From contig JAKMFF010000182.1 in NCBI GenBank assembly GCA_022425585.1, positions 1 through 5,542 on the forward strand: 5,542 bases of DNA, given 5' to 3'. Under the pieces are notes generated by a model. That model did not search any database. It saw only the letters and a program-made list of their open reading frames with translations, and had not been told where the DNA came from. The DNA comes from Candidatus Poseidoniaceae archaeon (GTDB lineage Archaea; Thermoplasmatota; Poseidoniia; Poseidoniales; Poseidoniaceae). A program made the position numbers and the translations under genes. Positions 1-5,398 of this stretch are shown in pieces; positions within the stretch are counted from its first letter, which is position 1; every line of letters starts with the position of its first letter.

Positions 1-66
1 AACCCACTCGTTATCATTCACTGAATTTTCATACTCTGAATCGCTGACTGCCCTGACTTCACCCAT
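1..66 (-). CDS. Possible 5' end of a divergent gene, truncated by the window edge; product unknown
   Basis: Reading the minus strand from an ATG at 66-64 gives 22 codons with no stop before the edge. The peptide starts MGEVRAVSDSEYENSVNDNE and then continues W-V. It is acidic and soluble-looking. The pattern D-S-E-Y/F-E-x-x-V-x-x-x-x-W-V resembles the first helix and strand of thioredoxin-fold proteins, but the CxxC region would lie outside the window, so this is only a suggestion. The upstream sequence has a weak GTGAG at 5-9 nt from the ATG. The plus strand is also open in one frame here (2-133) but reads as a serine/threonine/leucine-rich string, as expected for the shadow of an acidic protein. 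Whether this is a gene at all is uncertain. Confidence 0.4.
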   Translation of the reverse strand, partial: MGEVRAVSDSEYENSVNDNEWV

Positions 67-112
67 GGTCTCACTAAGGAGCCCTGGACATCGAGCATTA
101 AGACACTTTGTG

Positions 113-128
113 CGTAATTTTTTACAAT
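113..128. promoter_or_regulatory. AT-rich tract between divergent genes, possible promoter element
   Basis: The stretch taattttttacaa is the only strongly AT-rich segment in the spacer between the minus-strand ATG at 66 and the rpe start at 180. It lies about 50-65 nt before the rpe ATG and a similar distance before the left-hand minus-strand start, so it could serve either direction. It is a poor match to an archaeal TATA box and no BRE can be identified, so the call rests on position and composition only. Confidence 0.2.
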
Positions 129-138
129 CCTAGGCACA

Positions 139-183
139 ATGCTCATGAGAATCCGTTGTTTGGCACTACTTGTTCTGCTATGA
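139..183 (+). CDS. Possible 14-codon upstream ORF overlapping the rpe start
   Basis: An ATG at 139 opens the hydrophobic peptide MLMRIRCLALLVLL and stops at TGA 181-183. That stop overlaps the rpe ATG in the arrangement ATGA (180-183), the pattern of translationally coupled gene pairs. No Shine-Dalgarno site lies just upstream of 139. An internal ATG at 145 would give a still shorter peptide. It may be a leader peptide that delivers ribosomes to rpe, which has no clear ribosome site of its own, or simply chance in a 113-bp spacer. Confidence 0.2.
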   Translation: MLMRIRCLALLVLL

Positions 184-854
184 TTATTGCGCCGAGTATC
201 CTTACCGCTGACCTATCAAATCTGGCAGTTTCATGTCAAGAAGCAATTGATGCAGGCATTGACGTTCTGCATCTAGACGTGATGGATGGTAATTTTGTCC
301 CGAACATGACATTTGGCCCACCGGTAATAAAATCCCTTCGCGCAGCACTTGGTAACGATGTTCATTTTGATGCCCATCTAATGATAAGTAATGCAGAGGA
401 CTGTTACCTGGACTACATCAATGCAGGATGTAACCACATATCAGTCCACGTAGAAGCGACAACTCACCTACATAGATTGGTAATGGCAATTAGAGAAGCG
501 GGTGCAACAGCAGGTGTCGTCCTAAACCCCGCAACTCCAATAGAAACAATAACAGAAATTCTACCAGACCTTGACCTTGTTTTGATAATGAGCGTAAATC
601 CAGGTTTCGGCGGCCAATCATTCATCGCTTCTGTTGAAGGAAAAATTAGGCGACTCAAGTCAATGATTGACCAACAAGTCGCCAATGGCGGCAGGCCTGT
701 ACAGATACAGATAGATGGTGGCATAAAAGCCCACAACATTGCCATGGTTGGGGAATGGGGCGTTGCTAATTGCGTGGTGGGCTCGGGGCTTTTCAACAAG
801 CAAGCCTCAGTCAAAGAAAACCTTCAAGCCCTAAAAACAGCCCTTGAAGTATAA
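180..854 (+). CDS. rpe: Ribulose-phosphate 3-epimerase
   Basis: This cytosolic enzyme (EC 5.1.3.1) interconverts D-ribulose 5-phosphate and D-xylulose 5-phosphate in the pentose phosphate network. The 224-residue product has the normal length of the family and carries its motifs throughout the TIM barrel: APSIL at 4-8, HLDVMDGNFVPN at 31-42, FDAHLM at 63-68, MSVNPGFGGQ at 137-146, IDGGI at 178-182 and VVGSGLF at 199-205. The expected metal and catalytic residues H31, D33, H66 and D179 are all present. I chose the ATG at 180 because the family motif begins right after it. The frame stays open upstream to a TTG at 108, but those 24 extra residues look nothing like the family. No Shine-Dalgarno site precedes 180, while a short upstream ORF ends on this start codon. 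A glycosyltransferase gene follows after 18 bp, probably in the same transcript. Confidence 0.95.
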   Translation: MIIAPSILTADLSNLAVSCQEAIDAGIDVLHLDVMDGNFVPNMTFGPPVIKSLRAALGNDVHFDAHLMISNAEDCYLDYINAGCNHISVHVEATTHLHRLVMAIREAGATAGVVLNPATPIETITEILPDLDLVLIMSVNPGFGGQSFIASVEGKIRRLKSMIDQQVANGGRPVQIQIDGGIKAHNIAMVGEWGVANCVVGSGLFNKQASVKENLQALKTALEV

Positions 855-860
855 TCCGAT

Positions 861-868
861 GAAGGTGG
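861..868 (+). promoter_or_regulatory. Ribosome binding site fixing the GTG start of the glycosyltransferase
   Basis: GAAGGTGG sits 4 nt before a GTG at 873. An ATG at 871-873 overlaps it in another frame but ends after five codons, so this site and the downstream homology together decide for the GTG. The GGTGG core can pair with the CACCUCC found at the 3' end of 16S rRNA. Confidence 0.65.
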
Positions 869-872
869 CAAT

Positions 873-1955
873 GTGCGTATCTTGGTAGTGTCACTACTAT
901 TTCCCTTGCCAACCAATGTAGCTCGTGGAACATTTGTTAGTGACAACGTCAAATTACTGGAATCTATGGGTCATGAAATAAAAGTGGTAAATCCATTACC
1001 TAGGATGCTGAAGTATCAAGAATCTAGTAGATCAACACTAACTGGAGTGTCACAGGCGCCAAAACAATTCACTCATGGTGATACTCAAGTCATAGCTCCA
1101 AGATTTTGGGGCCTGCCTGGACATCCATATCCATCCATAACTATGCGAAGTATGAAGCGGATTGTGAAAAAAGTTGAGTCCTGGTTAGGCGACTGGACTC
1201 CAGAAATAATCATCTGCCACACTATGTGGCCTGCAGGAGATTTAGCATCTAGGCTAGCAAAGCGAATGGATATTCCTTGGGTGGGAATTGTTCACGGGCA
1301 TGATTTTGATGTTGGCCTTGAAGACAAAAACCTCTCCAGCCAAATCATTCGGTTAGTCAATGATTGTGACCACTTAGTTACGGTTTCTTCCCGGCTTCAC
1401 AGCATTGCTGAAGGCTTGGATAAAACAGCATCATCGGTTATTAGTTGCCATACCGCTGTGGAAGATGAATGGTTGACTAAACCTAAAAAGTGGCAAGGAA
1501 GATGGCGTAAAAGTAAACTTGATATTTTGTTTCCAGCCGACCCAAGAAGACGAGAAAAAAATCATTTCCTAGCCCTACAAACCGGAGAAGAGTTAGAAAA
1601 TCGTGGCTGGGTTGTCGGCATTACAACGCTACGCCAACAACCAAGAACAATAGTTTGGGACAGAATGCTAGTTGCTAACTTGACATTGATTACCTCGAAA
1701 CGAGAATCAGGCCCCTTGGTCGCTAGAGAATCACTAGCCTGCGGAACCCCAGTTGTTTCAGTTAATGTGGGCGAAGTTAGCCAATATTTGTCAAAAACAA
1801 GTTTAGTTGAACAATACGATCCGATAAAATTAGCCGATGCGTGTGAGGATGCTTTGCAGACAGATTGGAGTGAAGGATTCAAGATACCAAACGAGTTTTC
1901 TACTGAGGAAATCAGTAAACGTTGGTCTTCATTACTTGCCAAGCTTTTGGAGTAA
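873..1955 (+). CDS. Glycosyltransferase, GT4-type (GT-B fold)
   Basis: The predicted role is transfer of a sugar from a nucleotide-sugar donor to a glycan or lipid-linked acceptor at the cytoplasmic membrane face; donor and acceptor cannot be read from sequence. The N-terminal half begins MRILVVSLLFPLPTNVARGT, the usual GT4 opening with a glycine-containing acceptor loop, and has HGHDFD at 141-146 and VTVSSRL near 169-175. The C-terminal domain starts near residue 216 (LDILFPADPRRREKN, with K229 in the place of the donor-phosphate lysine). It carries the E-x7-E motif, E278 to E286, within RESGPLVARE, followed by ACGTPVVSVNVGEV. At 360 residues it is full length. It follows rpe by 18 bp. Its last 14 codons overlap the end of a convergent flippase gene, and the two probably belong to one surface-glycan function. 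There is no signal peptide or membrane segment. Confidence 0.88.
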   Translation: MRILVVSLLFPLPTNVARGTFVSDNVKLLESMGHEIKVVNPLPRMLKYQESSRSTLTGVSQAPKQFTHGDTQVIAPRFWGLPGHPYPSITMRSMKRIVKKVESWLGDWTPEIIICHTMWPAGDLASRLAKRMDIPWVGIVHGHDFDVGLEDKNLSSQIIRLVNDCDHLVTVSSRLHSIAEGLDKTASSVISCHTAVEDEWLTKPKKWQGRWRKSKLDILFPADPRRREKNHFLALQTGEELENRGWVVGITTLRQQPRTIVWDRMLVANLTLITSKRESGPLVARESLACGTPVVSVNVGEVSQYLSKTSLVEQYDPIKLADACEDALQTDWSEGFKIPNEFSTEEISKRWSSLLAKLLE

Positions 1956-3378
1956 ACATAAACAAAGCAGTTCCGCTCAATGCAAGTATTGAATTTGTCG
2001 CAAAACCATAACAAGAAATTGCTGCGAGTATTATACTAGCCATAAATTCAATTCTTCTTGGATAAACTAAGTTCCATAGCCTAGCCAGATGCAGTGATGA
2101 AAACAACAAAAATGCCGATGAGGTTGTCGATGCGATTGCTGCTGCATAGAGCCCGTAATTTTTGGAATCTGCAAAATAGCCAATTAATACAAAACCAATA
2201 ATTGTCGCAAACATCACTACACATCCGATAAAAATAGTAAATTTCCACGGGTTCTTACCCGCTTGTAATGCAGTATAACTCGGCGTTGCAATCAAAGTAA
2301 AGCACCATCCTAGTAGTAATATCATGAATAGTTGAACTGCTGAAGCCCCAATACTGCCATCGGTGTATTGCTGTGGAAAAGCGCTTGGTAGTATGAATGT
2401 GATTAACAATGCGCCACCAAATAATCCAACTGGTAAAAGGCCGAAACACAAGTCTAGGGATTTGTTTATGACACCATTAAATCGGTATTTTTCGTGCCTG
2501 AAAGAACCAAGTATTGGCAGCAGTGCAGCTCTCATTGCTTGTGGAACAACTAAGCCAGCAAGCCAAGCAATTTGTGCAACATGAAATAATGCTGCACTCT
2601 CAACACCCATTGTCCCTGCAACAATAAACTTCTCAATCCTAACCACATAAGGCAGTACTCCAAGAGTTATGGCAAACGGTAAAGATTGTAATAACAGAGA
2701 TTTGTTGTCAATCCAAGATTCTCCCAAAGTAGACCAATTGCTAGCTTCAACTGAACTTTGCAAGTATAATTTAGCAAATAAAATTGCCATGGTTAATCCC
2801 ACTAAAGCGCCTATTAGGAATGCTAAAGCATAACTTCCCACAGAATTAACCCCAAAATAGTATAGCATCAAATAACCGCTCATAGTTACCAAGCGTTCCA
2901 AAACCTTGCTCCAAGCCTCCAGTGAAGCAAATCCTGCAGCTCTTAGCCCAGATCTTGGTGCGTAACTAAAAATGTGCACTAAAGCAATAGCCATACAAAT
3001 TATCACGACGTGCAAATATTCTGACCAACCATCTGTCGTTATGGAAATACCAATGATGGCGATCGCAATAAACGGCAACATACAGTAGAATTGTATTCGA
3101 TAAATCCGCCAAATTGCCGGCCATATGTGGCCCACAGATTTCGCACCATCACGGGCTAGAATGGTTGGAAGCCCCAAATCAATAATCAAAAACGTGGTAG
3201 CAAAAATATCCAAAGCAATAATGAAGATACCATAATCTTCGGTGATCAATGCTCTAGTCAGTACTATTTGGCCTACTAAGGCTAAAAAAACCGCGATGAT
3301 ATCTGCGCCGATTAACCAACTAGAATCCCTCCCCATATTCAGTTCACGGCCTTGATGGCTGGGTACTGACTCGGTCAT
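1912..3378 (-). CDS. Polysaccharide flippase, Wzx / MATE-like (MOP superfamily)
   Basis: This is an integral membrane protein expected to move lipid-linked sugars across the cytoplasmic membrane. The 488-residue product is mostly hydrophobic, with about 12-14 membrane segments (for example around 23-43, 50-70, 98-114, 121-139, 166-200, 228-247, 262-290, 310-330, 345-365, 380-402, 408-430 and 446-475). The early stretch EDYGIFIIALDIFATTFLII, followed by DLGLPTILAR (residues 47-76), is the typical signature of polysaccharide biosynthesis flippases. Charged loops such as RFNGVINKSLD sit between helices. The ATG at 3378 is one start; an ATG at 3336 (residue 15) is equally possible, since the first 14 residues are hydrophilic and neither start has a clear ribosome site, though a GTGA lies 7 nt before 3336. 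The 3' end overlaps the convergent glycosyltransferase gene by 44 bp, affecting only the tail after the last helix. Membership of this superfamily is solid; the substrate is unknown. Confidence 0.85.
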   Translation of the reverse strand: MTESVPSHQGRELNMGRDSSWLIGADIIAVFLALVGQIVLTRALITEDYGIFIIALDIFATTFLIIDLGLPTILARDGAKSVGHIWPAIWRIYRIQFYCMLPFIAIAIIGISITTDGWSEYLHVVIICMAIALVHIFSYAPRSGLRAAGFASLEAWSKVLERLVTMSGYLMLYYFGVNSVGSYALAFLIGALVGLTMAILFAKLYLQSSVEASNWSTLGESWIDNKSLLLQSLPFAITLGVLPYVVRIEKFIVAGTMGVESAALFHVAQIAWLAGLVVPQAMRAALLPILGSFRHEKYRFNGVINKSLDLCFGLLPVGLFGGALLITFILPSAFPQQYTDGSIGASAVQLFMILLLGWCFTLIATPSYTALQAGKNPWKFTIFIGCVVMFATIIGFVLIGYFADSKNYGLYAAAIASTTSSAFLLFSSLHLARLWNLVYPRRIEFMASIILAAISCYGFATNSILALSGTALFMFTPKAWQVMKTNVY

Positions 3379-3465
3379 ATCTATGCCTAGACACGCTTCA
3401 TTTCAAGCATCCTCTAAACCACATGTTCAAATGATGGTTTTGTAAGGGCTATATGAGGTGGGAGT
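3379..3465. promoter_or_regulatory. Divergent promoter region between flippase and bolA
   Basis: This 87-bp spacer separates two divergently transcribed genes, so it must hold the start signals for both unless they are leaderless within it. I see no convincing TATA box or -35/-10 pair on either strand. The ctatat at 3449-3454 is too close to the bolA start to be its promoter. A weak inverted repeat (GCTT...AAGC, 3395-3408) is unlikely to matter. Confidence 0.4.
3455..3464 (+). promoter_or_regulatory. Strong ribosome binding site of bolA
   Basis: GAGGTGGGAG lies directly before the bolA ATG, with the GAGGTG core 5 nt away. It is the best Shine-Dalgarno match in the window and supports the start at 3466. 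Confidence 0.7.
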
Positions 3466-3783
3466 ATGGTCGATGCTAGTTGGGTTGAATCTGAAGTTCT
3501 CAAAGCAGTGCCTAATGCGGTTGTGGAAGTAATTGACCTTCACGGCTCAGGTGACCATTTTCATGTCCGAATAATCACTGAGGATTTTGAAGGAATGAGG
3601 CCGCTGCAAAGACAACGTCAAGTTTTGGCAGTCATGAAGCAACATATCCCGCACCCGGTTCATGCATTAGACCTGAAGTGTATGACACCTAAGCAAGCTG
3701 AAACAGCTGGAGACACCGCGTTTGACCCCCATGGTGGTGGACGAGGCGTACATATCAGGCGAATTCAAAAAAATAAAGAGTGA
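3466..3783 (+). CDS. bolA: BolA-family protein (partner of CGFS glutaredoxin)
   Basis: BolA proteins are small cytosolic factors that bind a [2Fe-2S] cluster together with monothiol glutaredoxins and act in iron-sulfur trafficking or iron sensing. The 105-residue product shows the family core: an N-terminal helix, then GSGDHFHVRIITEDFEGMRP (27-46), the helix LQRQRQVLAVMKQ (47-59) and VHALDLKCMTP (65-75). H66 in VHAL is the invariant family histidine and a likely cluster ligand; H31 or H33 in the preceding loop could be the second, as no cysteine is present there. A tail of about 25 residues after the core, with HGGGRG at 89-94 and a basic end, is longer than in the simplest family members. 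A CGFS glutaredoxin gene follows 5 bp later, matching the bolA-grx pairing known in many genomes. The start is backed by a strong ribosome site. Confidence 0.9.
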   Translation: MVDASWVESEVLKAVPNAVVEVIDLHGSGDHFHVRIITEDFEGMRPLQRQRQVLAVMKQHIPHPVHALDLKCMTPKQAETAGDTAFDPHGGGRGVHIRRIQKNKE

Positions 3784-3788
3784 GAAAA

Positions 3789-4109
3789 ATGGATTGGACA
3801 GAAGAAGAATTGCAAGCAATAGTAGACGAACATTCCTTGGTATTGTTCATGAAAGGAACACCAAATGAGCCACAGTGTGGTTTTTCAAATCGCGCTGCAC
3901 AAGTGCTTCAACAACTTGGAGAACCATTTGCGGCAGTAAACATTCTAGAAGACCGTAGAGCGATTCCAGCCGTTTGTGGTTGGGCAGATTTCCCTACCAT
4001 GCCGCAGGTTTACGTTCACGGTGAATTAATTGGCGGGTCCGACATTGCCCTTGAGATGCTACAAGATGGCAGTCTAAGAGAAATGTTTGACGCTGGGCGC
4101 AGTGCTTGA
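3789..4109 (+). CDS. grxD: Monothiol glutaredoxin, CGFS type (Grx4/GrxD-like)
   Basis: CGFS glutaredoxins carry and deliver [2Fe-2S] clusters and pair with BolA; they are poor disulfide reductants. The 106-residue product has the whole signature: K22 in VLFMKGTP, CGFS at 30-33, the region W65-ADFPTMPQVYV with the cis-proline P72, and GELIGGSDIALEM at 78-90. C30 is the expected cluster ligand, with a low-molecular-weight thiol supplying another. C63, ahead of the TMP loop, is an extra cysteine. I chose the ATG at 3789, which has GAGTGAG 4 nt upstream. An in-frame GTG at 3780 would overlap the bolA stop as GTGA and add three residues. Either way the two genes look translationally coupled. The stop codon abuts that of the convergent cysteate synthase gene with no base between them. 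Confidence 0.93.
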   Translation: MDWTEEELQAIVDEHSLVLFMKGTPNEPQCGFSNRAAQVLQQLGEPFAAVNILEDRRAIPAVCGWADFPTMPQVYVHGELIGGSDIALEMLQDGSLREMFDAGRSA

Positions 4110-5357
4110 TTATTCTAACAAATCAATAATCTCGCCAACTTCAGCTGATTTTGCGATAGTCATCCACGGAGTAATAGTCGAACACTTAACTTCAGACTTC
4201 ATTCTTTCAACTCCACCACCGCTGATGTTTAGCACTGTACAATCATCTGAATCAATCTCACCTGTTGCTAAAGCCTGTATCAAACTAGCAAGCGCAACGC
4301 CACCTGGTGTCATAATATCGATACCTTCCGTTTGCTCAAACAACTCTTTGGCAGCCACAGCCGCCTCTTTTGCTACAACATAGGTCTGTCCATTAGACTG
4401 TTTTAGGATATCATGAACACCTCCTTTCACGTCATATGCAGGAGATTTATTGAGCAGGTAATCTGAGTAAACAGTTACTTCTTCATCTGGAAAATCAGCC
4501 TTAATCAAGTGATCTCTTTTTGCTTGCCAAGCATTGTGAATTGGACTATGTTCTATATTTTGGCTGACATGCTGCCTTGGTGGTGGCCCATCAAAGAAGC
4601 CGGCATCAATCGCCCTAACCGCCATTTCATGAACACCAATTGGTCCTGGTCCACCGCCAATGCCTTGGAAATAATGTTGCGGCATTGCTCCAATGGTGAA
4701 AGCCGCATCAAGAATTAATGAACCAATACCGTCTCGTCTGGCAACATTATGAACACTACCTTCCATTTGCCAATTATCAAGATGCTTGGCTAATTTTTTG
4801 GAAAACACCTTAGCATCATAGTAATCACCATCTTCTAGAACAATCAGTTTCACTGAATCGGTTGGATGGCCGTCAGGCACATACAACCGCTTGGCATGTA
4901 GGTGGCTGACAACAATAATGATTGGCACATTATACAATCCACAAAAATAGGCAAAAGCCCGCGCAGTATTTCCCGCACTAGCACAAATTAACCCTTCACA
5001 ATTTTTTTCTTTGAGGCGGATTAAAGTTGGAACTGCTTCCATATCCTTGAATGAACCAGTTGGACAAAGGCCATTCTTCTCCGGCCAATAGCCGTGAAAG
5101 GTAACCCACAGATTACTCATGCCAATCGCGTTGCCAAGTGCTTCGGCCTGGTAGGTTTGAGTTCCCACATCAAGGTCGGAGATTTCATAATTTGGCATCC
5201 AGTCATGAAATTTCATCATCCCGTTGCGCCCTTGATTTATGGTTAAACCATTATGATAAATCGTTCTTAGTAAAGCACCATCAGTGTAATGTAAGGTGTA
5301 GTTATCTTCAACTAAATCCTTGGTAGTTAGGCATTGTAAAGTATATTTTTCATTCAA
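4110..5357 (-). CDS. Cysteate synthase (PLP-dependent, threonine synthase-related)
   Basis: The expected reaction is O-phospho-L-serine + sulfite to L-cysteate + phosphate (EC 2.5.1.76), known from methanogens as an entry to coenzyme M. The product has 415 residues, near the family length. Visible marks of the fold-type II PLP enzymes are K104 in PTGSFKDMEA (Schiff-base lysine), SAGNTARAF at 127-135, the phosphate-binding glycine loop GIGGGPGPIG at 232-241 and ISGGG at 378-382. Stretches I recall from archaeal cysteate synthases rather than threonine synthases are FHGYWPEKNG (87-96), VARRDGIG (205-212), HYFQ (228-231) and EGIDI (344-348). Only one early cysteine (C9) remains where relatives often have a CxxC pair. 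The start must be TTG at 5357, because an in-frame TAA directly precedes it and no ATG follows for 46 codons; AGGA lies 9 nt upstream. Threonine synthase is the main alternative. The downstream pathway is unknown. Confidence 0.8.
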   Translation of the reverse strand: MNEKYTLQCLTTKDLVEDNYTLHYTDGALLRTIYHNGLTINQGRNGMMKFHDWMPNYEISDLDVGTQTYQAEALGNAIGMSNLWVTFHGYWPEKNGLCPTGSFKDMEAVPTLIRLKEKNCEGLICASAGNTARAFAYFCGLYNVPIIIVVSHLHAKRLYVPDGHPTDSVKLIVLEDGDYYDAKVFSKKLAKHLDNWQMEGSVHNVARRDGIGSLILDAAFTIGAMPQHYFQGIGGGPGPIGVHEMAVRAIDAGFFDGPPPRQHVSQNIEHSPIHNAWQAKRDHLIKADFPDEEVTVYSDYLLNKSPAYDVKGGVHDILKQSNGQTYVVAKEAAVAAKELFEQTEGIDIMTPGGVALASLIQALATGEIDSDDCTVLNISGGGVERMKSEVKCSTITPWMTIAKSAEVGEIIDLLE

Positions 5358-5366
5358 TTAAATCGA

Positions 5367-5370
5367 TCCT
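5367..5370 (-). promoter_or_regulatory. Possible ribosome binding site of the cysteate synthase gene
   Basis: AGGA on the minus strand lies 9 nt before the TTG start. It is short and a little far, but it is the only candidate, and the start itself is fixed by the stop codon just upstream. If transcription starts from the TATA-like element at 5387-5394, the leader may be too short to contain it. Confidence 0.35.
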
Positions 5371-5384
5371 ATGTGGTTGATTGG

Positions 5385-5397
5385 TAGTATATTATTA
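5385..5397 (-). promoter_or_regulatory. TATA-like element upstream of the cysteate synthase gene
   Basis: The minus-strand sequence TAATAATATACTA is centred about 33 nt before the TTG start. With the archaeal spacing of about 26 nt from TATA box to transcription start, the transcript would begin roughly 7-9 nt before the coding region, giving a nearly leaderless mRNA. A bacterial reading fails: TTGACT upstream is only 5 nt from TATACT instead of about 17. Confidence 0.35.
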
Positions 5398-5398
5398 G

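Noticed and set aside
108..179. N-terminal extension of Rpe from a TTG at 108
   Set aside because: The 24 added residues have no likeness to the family, while the conserved APSIL motif begins three residues after the ATG at 180.
464..814. Minus-strand open frame inside rpe
   Set aside because: It lies entirely opposite a gene with clear catalytic motifs, and its own translation has no recognisable features.
1562..2014. Minus-strand open frame across the end of the glycosyltransferase
   Set aside because: It is antisense to the conserved E-x7-E region and overlaps the flippase in another frame; it looks like a shadow.
2255..2584. Short frames inside the flippase on both strands
   Set aside because: They sit within a long membrane-protein gene in other frames, and their composition is not protein-like.
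3395..3408. Inverted repeat GCTT-N6-AAGC in the divergent spacer as an operator
   Set aside because: Four base pairs is expected by chance and there is no second copy.
4087..4383. Plus-strand frame opposite the cysteate synthase C-terminus
   Set aside because: It overlaps a conserved PLP-enzyme gene and the glutaredoxin end; the serine/threonine-rich translation is typical of antisense reading.
4509..5326. Two short plus-strand frames opposite cysteate synthase
   Set aside because: They are antisense to conserved catalytic segments and have no motif or ribosome site.
4110..5357. Plain threonine synthase as the product
   Set aside because: The overall motifs are shared, but segments such as FHGYWPEKNG and VARRDGIG fit cysteate synthase better. 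I keep threonine synthase as the fallback, as no alignment could be run.
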